IMG/VR virus record: IMGVR_UViG_3300005531_000238 | Location: 1 to 43,828 of that record | Direction: 5' to 3' (one strand) | DNA: 43,828 nt | Origin: a virus | Shown here: in pieces, positions 29,793 through 37,221 of the stretch | How positions within the stretch are numbered: position 1 is the stretch's first letter | Layout of the letters: each line of letters begins with the position of its first letter | Position numbers and translations under genes: made by a program | Notes under the pieces: generated by a model | Seen by the model: the letters and a program-made list of their open reading frames with translations, nothing else | What the model was told of the DNA's origin: nothing | The model's database searches: none

Positions 29793-31801
29793 TTATCAGC
29801 CCCGAGAAAGAGTGAAGCCGTCGAAATGGAATTGTTCTGCGCGGCGAGTGTGGTTACACTGATCCACGCGCCTACATTGCCGGTAACGAGATTGACGGTG
29901 GAGAAACCGGAGCAGACCTCGACGGAATCGATGTACCAATGCAGCGCGCTCGCCGTGTCATCGTTGATGATCGTGAAGCGGTGGGGATTGGTGTCCGGCG
30001 CGATGCCGGTGTCGGCGCTGGTGTCGGCGACCGACCCATTCGACATCTGGCAGTGTATTGTGGTGTCGCTGACATTCGTCGAAAAGCGGAAGGCTTCGCC
30101 GGCGCACGTTCCGGCTTGCAGCGTATCGACCACCATAATCGTGGAGCCGCAGTTATGAATGCCCGCCCAGAATCGCACGGAGGTGACCGCGCCGATCGCG
30201 CCGACCCAGTCAAACACCACATTGCGGCCCAGGCGAAAAATATTGGTGTTGAACGATCCGGAAACGGCCTCATAGTGATACGCCTGGTTGCCGCTGGTTG
30301 CGCCGCTGGTGGTCTGGGTCATCGCCGGATTGCTTCCGGCGGCGGCGATCGGGGTGGTCGCGCCGGCCGAAGTATTCGTGGCGAACTGGTTCATTCCGAG
30401 CACCTGCAAGCCGGCGCTGCCATCGGCCACCGCGAAGGCATTGCGCCGTCCATCGGCCGGATTCACCATCGCGCGCATATAGCTATATCCCGTGCCGTTG
30501 GTCACCGGCGCCGCGAATCGCGAGAAGAGGCTCTGCGGCGGCAGGATTGGGTACGGCTGGTTCGCCAACTCGTATTTTCCGCTCGCGGAATGATAGATCA
30601 GCAACGCCTGCGAGGGATTGACCGATGACGCAGCAATGATCTGACCCGCCGCAAGCGCAGTCCCGTTAGCGTTCGCGATCGGCAGAGCGGAGCCGCCACA
30701 CAGCGCGAAGGTGCTCGATCCGGTGTTGGTGTTGGCGGGGCGCAGATTGATCGACACGCCGTCCGCGAGGGTGACTGACGGCGTTGGGCAGCCCGCGTAA
30801 GCGTTGGCTGATCCGGTATCGGAGACCACCAGCGCGGCACCCACGGTTGCGGCCGAAACCGTTCCTCCAGTGACAGCAATCTGACTCTGCGAGGTCACAA
30901 GTCCCTTGCCATTGGTTGTTACCTGGCAGACGTGCGTGGAGTCGCCGCATACACCAGGACCGGCGTTCACGCTCGCAAGCGTGAGAGCCTGCGAGCCTGT
31001 ACCGGGGCCGGCGGTTGCATCTCCGGTCAGTTGCGTGATGCCGCCACTCCCTGAGCCGCAAGCCGCGCCAGCGTCCCCCAGTGTTGTCGAGGTGTGCCAA
31101 GTGACGCAATTTCCCGCGGTGGGCGTCCCAAAGATAGTCGGCAGCGACGGAACTCCGCTCAAATTTCCCCAGGCATATCCCGGCGGAATGTCTCCGATCT
31201 GAAGGGCTCCCAGGAACGGAGCCGCCGCCGCAGTTCCTGTTCCCTGCGAAATCAAAAACGTCCTTACCGTGCTCGTGCTTCCGGCTAGCCTTGCGGGCGC
31301 TCCGGCCGCACCGCCGTATAACAGATCCCCGAGCGTGGTTAACGGATTGTTGAGCGTCGCGAAAGACCCAAGCCCCAGATTAGCCCGGGCGATGGAAGCG
31401 CTCGCGAGATCGCTTAGGTTATTCGCCGCCTGCAAAAATATGGGCGCGGCTATAATCTTCGACCAGGACAAGCTCGTGATAAACGACGGATCGGCATAAC
31501 TCCCCGCGAATGCCGTCCCGGAGGGCAGCAGCAGATTATTGGATAGCGATAGCGTGACCACGCCGCTCGCGGTCGAGGAGGTGATCTGCTGCGTTGTACC
31601 GTTTACCGCGGTAACCAGGCCCGAGGCGGAAAAATCGGTGGAGACCAGCGCGCGGCATACCGGATACTTCGCCACCGTTCCCGAGGAAGGCCCGGCGACG
31701 ACTGTATTCGGAAGGCACAGCTGGTTGAATGGATTGTAGTTACGCGTCGGTTGGGCGGACGCCAACGCCGCTCCGCAGAGCAGCAACAGAAATCGATTCA
31801 T
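29789..31801 (-). CDS. tail fibre with Sec signal peptide
   Basis: A 670-aa protein. MNRFLLLLCGAALASAQ is a clear signal peptide. A repetitive fibre shaft follows, with fibre-type elements such as LSDLASASIARANLGLGSFA and GGITQLTGDATAGPGTGSQA. The last 240 aa looks like a jelly-roll, lectin-like receptor-binding domain (VVFDWVGAIGAVTSVRFWAG, CQMSNGSV, then HWYIDSVEVCSGF). The elements are typical of phage fibres, but the signal is not. Start codon without Shine-Dalgarno; GGCAACT lies 7 nt upstream. Confidence 0.7.
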   Translation of the reverse strand: MNRFLLLLCGAALASAQPTRNYNPFNQLCLPNTVVAGPSSGTVAKYPVCRALVSTDFSASGLVTAVNGTTQQITSSTASGVVTLSLSNNLLLPSGTAFAGSYADPSFITSLSWSKIIAAPIFLQAANNLSDLASASIARANLGLGSFATLNNPLTTLGDLLYGGAAGAPARLAGSTSTVRTFLISQGTGTAAAAPFLGALQIGDIPPGYAWGNLSGVPSLPTIFGTPTAGNCVTWHTSTTLGDAGAACGSGSGGITQLTGDATAGPGTGSQALTLASVNAGPGVCGDSTHVCQVTTNGKGLVTSQSQIAVTGGTVSAATVGAALVVSDTGSANAYAGCPTPSVTLADGVSINLRPANTNTGSSTFALCGGSALPIANANGTALAAGQIIAASSVNPSQALLIYHSASGKYELANQPYPILPPQSLFSRFAAPVTNGTGYSYMRAMVNPADGRRNAFAVADGSAGLQVLGMNQFATNTSAGATTPIAAAGSNPAMTQTTSGATSGNQAYHYEAVSGSFNTNIFRLGRNVVFDWVGAIGAVTSVRFWAGIHNCGSTIMVVDTLQAGTCAGEAFRFSTNVSDTTIHCQMSNGSVADTSADTGIAPDTNPHRFTIINDDTASALHWYIDSVEVCSGFSTVNLVTGNVGAWISVTTLAAQNNSISTASLFLGADK

Positions 31802-31808
31802 ACTCGGA

Positions 31809-31815
31809 AGTTGCC
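31809..31815 (-). promoter_or_regulatory. GGCAACT box before the 670-aa fibre gene
   Basis: GGCAACT ends 7 nt before the ATG at 31801, in a 21-bp spacer with no Shine-Dalgarno site. Confidence 0.45.
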
Positions 31816-31822
31816 GGGCGGC

Positions 31823-32218
31823 TTACCAGCTCGGTCGCCGCTTCCTGACGACCAGCGTAAGCACGCAGGACGCAGCCTGGTTCACAGGCGCAGCCGCCGT
31901 CCCGCTGCGCACCTTGATGTACGGACAGCCGCGGAAGTCTATGTATGTCACAGGCGAGCCCATCGACGCCGCGGAAACAGACATCTGAATGCGATTCCCA
32001 GCCGTCGCCGCCGCCGCGGGAATCTCGATCTCATTTCCCGAGCCGTCGAACAACTCAAAGAAACTGACGCCATCCACGCTGCCCTGGAAAGTAAGCGCCG
32101 CCGCCGTCCACGCCTGCGGCATCTGGATCGACACCAAATCGCCATCCCCGAGGAGCACCGTACCCGACAGCGATTGCCCCCCGGCGATCGTGGCCTGTGG
32201 CTGACTAAAAGGATACAT
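31823..32218 (-). CDS. small beta-rich virion protein
   Basis: A 131-aa protein made of beta strands (SLSGTVLLGDGDLVSIQMPQ, ALTFQGSVDGVSFFELFDG, RIQMSVSAA, YIDFRGCPYIKVRSG) with a C-terminal strand and basic end. It resembles carbohydrate-binding or head-fibre-like small beta sandwiches, but I cannot name a family. It starts 3 nt after the stop of the 162-aa gene, with no clear ribosome site, so it is probably coupled. Confidence 0.6.
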   Translation of the reverse strand: MYPFSQPQATIAGGQSLSGTVLLGDGDLVSIQMPQAWTAAALTFQGSVDGVSFFELFDGSGNEIEIPAAAATAGNRIQMSVSAASMGSPVTYIDFRGCPYIKVRSGTAAAPVNQAASCVLTLVVRKRRPSW

Positions 32219-32221
32219 GGA

Positions 32222-32710
32222 TTACGCACTCAGCATCGCGTGCCACTGCCCGATGCTCGTGCAGTAGAACACTGCGACCTTGCCGGCAGCGACCGCAAAC
32301 GCGGCGTTTGCGCCGAGCGAGTTGATCTGCTCACCCGTCGACGGGAACACGTTCATTGACGCCACGCCCGCGTTTACCACCATAAAGCTGGCCGAGGAAG
32401 CCTGGACGTTCGCAGCCGCGGCGCTATAGATCGCGGCCGTCGCCGGCAGAAGCGCGGAATCTCCGTTCGTCGCAACCGTAGTGAAGCGCGCCTGCTGCGC
32501 CGGGATCGGAGTCGCGTTCGCCTGGCCGCCGCCGGCGTGCGCCACCAATCCATCCTGTACCGTCTCGTACTGGAAACCCACGGCGTCCAGCAAGAGCATG
32601 TACTTGATCACCCCGCCGATGCCGGTAAAGATTTTGCTGTACCAGGGTCCCCGCTCGGCCCCACCGGGACCACCGACAAACGACTTTCCAGCGCCTTGAG
32701 TTTGCGGCAT
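32222..32710 (-). CDS. virion structural protein, unknown
   Basis: A 162-aa protein. The Gly-rich N-terminus (GKSFVGGPGGAERGPWYSKI) is followed by a hydrophobic patch and a beta/Ala-rich C-terminal domain with VNAGVASMNVFPSTGEQINS and AAGKVAVFYCTSIGQWHAM, a pattern I associate with small phage surface proteins. It follows the major capsid gene with GGGAGG as ribosome site. A decoration or head-fibre role is possible. Confidence 0.55.
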   Translation of the reverse strand: MPQTQGAGKSFVGGPGGAERGPWYSKIFTGIGGVIKYMLLLDAVGFQYETVQDGLVAHAGGGQANATPIPAQQARFTTVATNGDSALLPATAAIYSAAAANVQASSASFMVVNAGVASMNVFPSTGEQINSLGANAAFAVAAGKVAVFYCTSIGQWHAMLSA

Positions 32711-32737
32711 TCGAAGCCTCCCTTTCCGCTCGCGGCC

Positions 32738-33655
32738 CTATTGCCCAGGATTACCGATCAGGCCCAGATAATTGTTCCAGCCATGGCTCTTGCGGTAACG
32801 CATTCCCACAATGCCGACTTCGGTGTAATCATCGGTCCAACTCTTCGTGTACGGCTGCTTGCGCCAGAACCAGATCAGGCCCGTGTCGGCCGGCTCGGCG
32901 CACAAGAACCATGCGTTCGGCGCGGTCAGGTACGGCCAGACGAACGGCTTCGGCATCCCGTCGATTGCCCCGGCAAGCGGGTTCACCGAGCGATCGGCGG
33001 TCGTCGGATCATCGGGCGAGCGGAGCAGCGCGTGAGCAAGGAACCGATTGTTCGGATGCACCACGAGACGCCGGAACTGGATACGAATCAGTTCTCCAGA
33101 CGGCCGTTTCATCAGTTCCCCGGCCGTCATTGCCGTTTCCAGCGACAGGATGTCGAGATCCGCCGCCGTCATCGCGTTGGACTGCAAGCCTCCGGCCTTA
33201 AATAGCGGGTGAGTCGTCGAGAACAGCGGCATGCCATCCGGGCCGGGAAACGCGGCATTGAATCCGTTGTTGAACGTCGAAGCCGCGTCGAGTTCCTGCG
33301 TCTCGTAGCAGCTCCAGCCAAGATCCTTGTGGATGTTGCTGATCAGGTCCCATTTGTCGTCCTCGACCACATCCACCGTGGTCGGAACCGCCAAGCCGAA
33401 GCGCTTGTGAACAAACGTCGACTTGAAACCCTGCACGGGCTGATCGGTGCGGATCGACTTGCCTTCGTCGATCGCCGCGAAGCGCCCAACACCGGACACC
33501 TGCGAAAACTGCTCGATCGACCGATCCGAACTCTTCACGTTGAAGATCTGCGAGAACTGAGGCGGATACCGCCGCAGTCCGCGGTCGATGACCGCGCGCA
33601 GAGCGGGGAGCATGTTCACCCCGTAGAAATCCGTCATGTTGCCTTGTACGAGCAT
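32738..33655 (-). CDS. major capsid protein
   Basis: A 305-aa protein matching phage major head subunits of the HK97 fold (Mu gpT-like branch). Features include an N-terminal helix with LRAVIDRGLRRYPPQFSQIF, a FKSTFVHKRFGLAVPTTVDV E-loop/strand segment, the ISNIHKDLGWSCYETQELDA spine helix, LFSTTHP, the AMTAADLDILSLETAMTAGE P-domain and RRLVVHPNN. It lies between the decoration protein and small head genes. ATG at 33655 has GGGAGGG upstream; an internal ATG at codon 7 is less likely. Confidence 0.85.
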   Translation of the reverse strand: MLVQGNMTDFYGVNMLPALRAVIDRGLRRYPPQFSQIFNVKSSDRSIEQFSQVSGVGRFAAIDEGKSIRTDQPVQGFKSTFVHKRFGLAVPTTVDVVEDDKWDLISNIHKDLGWSCYETQELDAASTFNNGFNAAFPGPDGMPLFSTTHPLFKAGGLQSNAMTAADLDILSLETAMTAGELMKRPSGELIRIQFRRLVVHPNNRFLAHALLRSPDDPTTADRSVNPLAGAIDGMPKPFVWPYLTAPNAWFLCAEPADTGLIWFWRKQPYTKSWTDDYTEVGIVGMRYRKSHGWNNYLGLIGNPGQ

Positions 33656-33666
33656 GATTCCCTCCC

Positions 33667-34218
33667 CTAGACCGTCGCAACTTCCGCGCTGAACAAGTGC
33701 TTGTTGAACTTCAACTCGCAGCGAGCGTTCGCGCCGAACGCATTGTTGATCTCGTCGTACAGCCGCAACAGCCGCACGTCAAGAGTCGCCGTCACCGCAA
33801 TCGCGCCTTCACTGAACTGCGCCCCGGAATTATCCCGCGTCACTCCGCCGCCGGGGGTAGTGATCACAAGATTCGTATTTAAGTTCATATTCGCGAAGGC
33901 CACATTCGCCCCGTTCGCGCCATCGCCCTGCGCCTCATAGAGCGCGCCCGGATCGACCATTACCTGATGGTCGGAGGCAGTCGAAGCAGGCGACCAGTTG
34001 AGCGCCACGCCCAAGTAACGGGTCACTCCGGGCGTGATTGCCGGAGCGGTGTCGGCCGGAACCCCGATATAGCCAGTCGCCAGGAGCGTAACCGGGTCCC
34101 ACTTGAAGCAGGCAAACGCGTACGCCGCGGGCTTCGAGTATTTTTCACATTGGGGATAACCGCCCGCTTGCGTTCGGCCCATCGGCCGAAGACCGTGCGG
34201 ATTGTTGACGTTCGCCAC
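33667..34218 (-). CDS. capsid decoration/cement-like protein
   Basis: A 183-aa protein. MANVNNPHGLRPMGR is the common start of small phage head proteins encoded beside the major capsid gene. A beta-rich body follows (TRYLGVALNWSPAS, HQVMVDPGALYEAQGDGANG, VRLLRLYDEINN). These are thought to stabilise the capsid from outside. GTG start at 34218 with GGAGGT 7 nt upstream. An intergenic space of 123 bp (34219-34341) precedes it, in which a TTTAAAATTTT stretch might be a promoter -10 region; I see no clear -35. Confidence 0.7.
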   Translation of the reverse strand: MANVNNPHGLRPMGRTQAGGYPQCEKYSKPAAYAFACFKWDPVTLLATGYIGVPADTAPAITPGVTRYLGVALNWSPASTASDHQVMVDPGALYEAQGDGANGANVAFANMNLNTNLVITTPGGGVTRDNSGAQFSEGAIAVTATLDVRLLRLYDEINNAFGANARCELKFNKHLFSAEVATV

Positions 34219-34341
34219 TTGAGACCTCCAGCGTTCAGAAAATTTTAAACTGCCCTGATTCGCCGGATGTCCCGGACAAGCTCAAAAGGGAACCTGCCGG
34301 TTCACGCTATCGAACTTTCACTTTGCATATTGCCACTCGCC

Positions 34342-35124
34342 TCAGTACCCTTTTCCGAGTACCTGGGAGGCTGCCACTTCTGGATCGTCATCCTGGAGCC
34401 CGCCAAAAATATCGCGATCCGCGCCGCGTCTCCGCATATCGCGCTCCGGCTTGATCTGCTCGGCCTGCTCGCGAACACTGTCGTTCGCCTCAATCATACG
34501 ATCATGTGCCTTTTTCTCGTAGTAGCGGTCCGCCCGTTCGGCCACGGCGGCCGGAACCGAAGCGAGGAACATATTACCGACCTTGACCTTTTGCCCATCA
34601 ACGAGCACCGGCTGCCAGTCGATTACGCCGCGGCGCAGTCCTTCTTTGGCCGCTTTCTGCTCGCTGATCCACAAACCCCGATGCCCGTGCGGAAGATTCC
34701 GCTCCATCGCCACGCGCAACGGATCGTGATTTTCGTCCATAGGCACGTCGTTTTGCAGATCGTCGCGAAAGTGAACGATTTCTTTTTCCACCGGGTCCGT
34801 CGCTTCGCGACCGCTCGGCAGCCGCATTCCACGCCCTGACGCTCCGGGAGCAACCGCTTCGCGATTCTCCAAGCGGTGGGCATTTTCATTCCACCACTTA
34901 ATCCCTTCGTCCGTCTGCTGGAAAAGGATTTTCTGTTGGACCTCGACCGGCATATCACGCAGCGGAACGCCGGCCACATGGCAATCAAGCATTGCCACTT
35001 TAGAGCCGTCCGTCAACTCGATGAGACCATCCACAAAGACACCCTCGGGAGCAGCGAATATTTTCGACTCACCAACACCCTGCGACATCGTTTTCTTTTG
35101 AAAGCGCCCGCCCTTATCGGCCAC
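34342..35124 (-). CDS. head-region protein, unknown
   Basis: A 260-aa protein. The N-terminus (GGRFQKKTMSQGVGESKIFA) leads into a small beta region (GVFVDGLIELTDGSKVAMLD). The rest is charged and helical (VPAAVAERADRYYEKKAHDR), with a C-terminal DRDIFGGLQDDDPEVAASQV segment. I do not recognise a family. Its place between scaffold and decoration genes suggests a head-assembly role. GTG start at 35124 is chosen for GGGAGG 7 nt upstream and an 11-nt overlap with the scaffold gene; 148 codons upstream in frame are a shadow. Confidence 0.6.
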   Translation of the reverse strand: MADKGGRFQKKTMSQGVGESKIFAAPEGVFVDGLIELTDGSKVAMLDCHVAGVPLRDMPVEVQQKILFQQTDEGIKWWNENAHRLENREAVAPGASGRGMRLPSGREATDPVEKEIVHFRDDLQNDVPMDENHDPLRVAMERNLPHGHRGLWISEQKAAKEGLRRGVIDWQPVLVDGQKVKVGNMFLASVPAAVAERADRYYEKKAHDRMIEANDSVREQAEQIKPERDMRRRGADRDIFGGLQDDDPEVAASQVLGKGY

Positions 35125-35995
35125 GTCCGTTCCTCCCGGTACCCTGCTCGGCATACCTGCTGAACTGTTCCTCGGTGATACCCAGGCGGCTGATGATCTC
35201 GCGCTGTGTATTGGTGAGCGTCGGCGTATCATCGTCGCGGCCTCCGCCCGTGTCGCGCTCGCCTCGCTGCGCGTCAATACGGTCTCGGCGGCGCGTTTCC
35301 CGATCCTGCCGTTCGTTCTTTTTGTCGGCCGCGGATTCCATCTCGATCTCCTTCTTTGCCATCGACGCCGCGGCCCACAGCGCCGAGCGTGACTTTTTGG
35401 CCGCCGGATCAACCTCGACCATCTGCCGGAAATGCACCTGCGCGCGCTTGAAAAGATCCGACTTCGGATCAACGAGGTCCGGGAACTCTTTTCCCAGCTT
35501 CTGATCGAAAGCCACGCCGTCTTGCGCCTCAGAAAGACGTTGGTTGAACTTGCGCTCCTGCGCTTCAAGGGCAGCCTCGAGCTGGTCCGCTGTGATCACG
35601 CCGCGCTTGGCGAGAGCCTTCAGGCCCTCCGCGCTCAAATCATCAAGCAGTTTTTCTGGTTTATCGTCGGTCACCAGCGGGCGCGCCGAAGGCTGGGTTC
35701 CTTCGTCCGTGTCGTCGTCGTCATCCGGAAGCGGCGCGACATTACGCCCGCGGGCCTGCTCGGCCCAATATCGCTCTGACTGAGACAGTTCCTCAGTCCT
35801 GGCGCGGAGCGTCTTGTTTTCCGCTTCGAGCGCATCGAGGCGCTTTTCAATGTCGCTCTTTTCTGCCTTGGGTTCCGGCTTTGGTTCCGGGTCGGTCGAA
35901 TGGAAATGGGGCGCGCCAGGATCGATTCTGGTTGAGCCTTCTGTTTCGCCCGCGCGGTCGCGCAGCACAGGCTGGAAGGACAGGAAATAACGCAT
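35114..35995 (-). CDS. scaffolding protein
   Basis: A 293-aa highly charged, helical protein. A Pro/Glu-rich start is followed by a coiled coil (DIEKRLDALEAENKTLRART), an acidic DDDDDTDEG stretch and long helices. The C-terminus is basic and flexible (RQDRETRRRDRIDAQRGERD), ending in a small helix (SRLGITEEQFSRYAEQGTG). This composition and the place between portal and capsid genes match phage scaffolds, whose C-terminal helix binds the capsid. ATG preceded by a GGCAATA box 9 nt upstream. Confidence 0.75.
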   Translation of the reverse strand: MRYFLSFQPVLRDRAGETEGSTRIDPGAPHFHSTDPEPKPEPKAEKSDIEKRLDALEAENKTLRARTEELSQSERYWAEQARGRNVAPLPDDDDDTDEGTQPSARPLVTDDKPEKLLDDLSAEGLKALAKRGVITADQLEAALEAQERKFNQRLSEAQDGVAFDQKLGKEFPDLVDPKSDLFKRAQVHFRQMVEVDPAAKKSRSALWAAASMAKKEIEMESAADKKNERQDRETRRRDRIDAQRGERDTGGGRDDDTPTLTNTQREIISRLGITEEQFSRYAEQGTGRNGRGR

Positions 35996-36004
35996 TCGCC
36001 TATA

Positions 36005-36011
36005 TATTGCC
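36005..36011 (-). promoter_or_regulatory. GGCAATA box before the scaffold gene
   Basis: GGCAATA ends 9 nt before the ATG at 35995, in a 27-bp spacer; only a weak AGGCGA lies between. Confidence 0.45.
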
Positions 36012-36022
36012 CCGGCGCGAGC

Positions 36023-36376
36023 TCACGAGATTTTCGTTTCGTACCCAAACCGCGTATGTCCGAAAATATCCTTGCGTTTTTCCGCATACCGCCGCGCGCA
36101 CCTGGAGCACAAAAACTGATAGATTCCGTCCTTCCAGTGCAGGAACAGCGTCGCCTGTCCCGTACGATTATGGATAGACTCGCACGATTCGCGGCACTCG
36201 GCGCAACGATCCGGGCACTTCTGGGTTGCTAAAGCGTCGAGCGCTTCAACGTGGGTCTCATGACACTTCAGGCAGCGGTGCATGTGGCCGTCCTCTCCGA
36301 AGTGCACAACTTCAGATTTCGGGTAGAACTTGCTGCAATAGTGGCACTTTACACCTATGACCGGAATCGCGCCCAT
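36023..36376 (-). CDS. small multi-zinc-finger protein
   Basis: A 117-aa protein with a series of cysteine pairs: CHYC (about 11-14), CLKC (35-38), then CPDRCAEC and CESIH (about 54-68) and CSRC (90-93). At least two zinc sites are likely. A basic tail follows. The gene overlaps the previous one by 22 nt. Phage zinc proteins in the head region sometimes bind DNA or regulate late genes; nothing more specific can be said. Confidence 0.65.
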   Translation of the reverse strand: MGAIPVIGVKCHYCSKFYPKSEVVHFGEDGHMHRCLKCHETHVEALDALATQKCPDRCAECRESCESIHNRTGQATLFLHWKDGIYQFLCSRCARRYAEKRKDIFGHTRFGYETKIS

Positions 36377-36585
36377 GGCTCCCCTGGAAACGCACCCATA
36401 CCCGCGAATACATCATCCTGAGTCAAGCGTAGGCGCACCGGAGGCTCCGGTTTGCGCGGCTGGTCCAGGCTCCTCCATTTAGCGCTTCCGTGGCCGCGAG
36501 TTAGAACGAATCCTTCGGCCCTCCGCTGCGCCCACCTACGACGCATGGCCTCGCTCGCTTTGTGTTTGGCTTCCGCGCTACGCAC
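36355..36585 (-). CDS. small basic protein
   Basis: A 76-aa protein with a helical basic start (AKHKASEAMRRRWAQRRAEG) reminiscent of short DNA-binding helices in homing-endonuclease-associated modules, then a Pro/Arg-rich middle and a short end. GTG start, with GGAGG overlapping the previous stop. Coupled on both sides, so probably a real gene. Confidence 0.5.
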   Translation of the reverse strand: MRSAEAKHKASEAMRRRWAQRRAEGFVLTRGHGSAKWRSLDQPRKPEPPVRLRLTQDDVFAGMGAFPGEPWARFRS

Positions 36586-36593
36586 GTTTGTTT

Positions 36594-36758
36594 TTAACCT
36601 CCGATCATCCGCTCGGCAATCTGCTGATGCATCGGCTTGGGGACCTTCGCGGCGCGTTTCTTAGGCTTTAGCGGAAGGATCTTGGCTGGTTTTTCCGGGA
36701 ATTGCATCGGCCCCGATCCGACGTTCTCCATCACATTCTTTTTGGGCCAAGCCATCAG
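36594..36758 (-). CDS. 54-aa protein with C-terminal MHQQIAERM motif
   Basis: A 54-aa Lys/Pro-rich protein starting at 36758, where ATG overlaps the previous stop (TGATG). The N-terminus is short (MAWPKKNVMENVGSG). The last 16 aa (PKPMHQQIAERMIGG) nearly repeats the end of the next upstream gene product. The longer frame that extends upstream is a shadow of the 70-aa gene. Confidence 0.55.
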   Translation of the reverse strand: MMAWPKKNVMENVGSGPMQFPEKPAKILPLKPKKRAAKVPKPMHQQIAERMIGG

Positions 36759-36967
36759 TAACCGTCCGTCATCCGGTCCGCAATCTGCTGATGCATGGTT
36801 TTCGGCTTCGCCGCCTTGACGCGCTTCAGCCGAGGATTCGCTCTCTTCGCCGCCGGCGACGCCTTGCGGGTCGAACTGGCGAGGATGGCTCCAGCTGCTT
36901 TTTTCGAAACGCCTTCCTTCGCCGCGATCCGCGACTGAACCGCCTTGAATCCCGGATGCGCGCTCAT
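36755..36967 (-). CDS. 70-aa basic protein with C-terminal MHQQIADRM motif
   Basis: A 70-aa protein: HPGFKAVQSRIAAKEGVSKK followed by AAGAILASSTRKASPAAKRA is the pattern of small conserved phage proteins near portal genes. The end, PKTMHQQIADRMTDGY, matches the end of the following 54-aa protein. ATGA overlaps tie it to both neighbours. Function unknown; highly basic, so DNA or acidic scaffold binding is possible. Confidence 0.6.
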   Translation of the reverse strand: MSAHPGFKAVQSRIAAKEGVSKKAAGAILASSTRKASPAAKRANPRLKRVKAAKPKTMHQQIADRMTDGY

Positions 36968-37221
36968 TCGCCTTTAACCTCCTTGGCCTCTCCCTGTAAA
37001 ATGCCGGGAACCGAAAGCGCAACCTCCAGGCCGCGGATCTCACCGCGCAGCTTCGCGGTATCCACCGGGTCCAGCGGATTCACCAACTCGCGCATTTTCC
37101 TGTCCCGCGTTTCCTCGATCCTCCGCCGTATTAATTGCCAGCCACGGGAGTCGATCACCTGCGAAATATGATCGTGATCGATTCCGTCTAGTTTTTCACG
37201 CCGGTTGCGGGCCACCCGCAC
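36964..37221 (-). CDS. 85-aa helical protein next to portal
   Basis: A helical, charged protein (SRGWQLIRRRIEETRDRKMR, then DTAKLRGEIRGLEVALSVPG), a layout I have seen in small proteins encoded right after podovirus portals. GTG start at 37221, overlapping the portal stop by 26 nt. Probably a minor head component or chaperone. Next gene overlaps as ATGA. Confidence 0.6.
   Translation of the reverse strand: MRVARNRREKLDGIDHDHISQVIDSRGWQLIRRRIEETRDRKMRELVNPLDPVDTAKLRGEIRGLEVALSVPGILQGEAKEVKGE

Noticed and set aside
34219-34341. Promoter for the capsid genes in the 123-bp spacer
   Set aside because: TTTAAAATTTT could be a -10 region but no -35 at a fitting distance is visible; a GGCAATA word at 34328-34334 is too far from a start to count with the other boxes.
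34342-35568. Long version (408 codons) of the head-region gene
   Set aside because: The first 148 codons lie under the scaffold gene and are Arg/Ser-rich shadow; GTG 35124 has a proper ribosome site.
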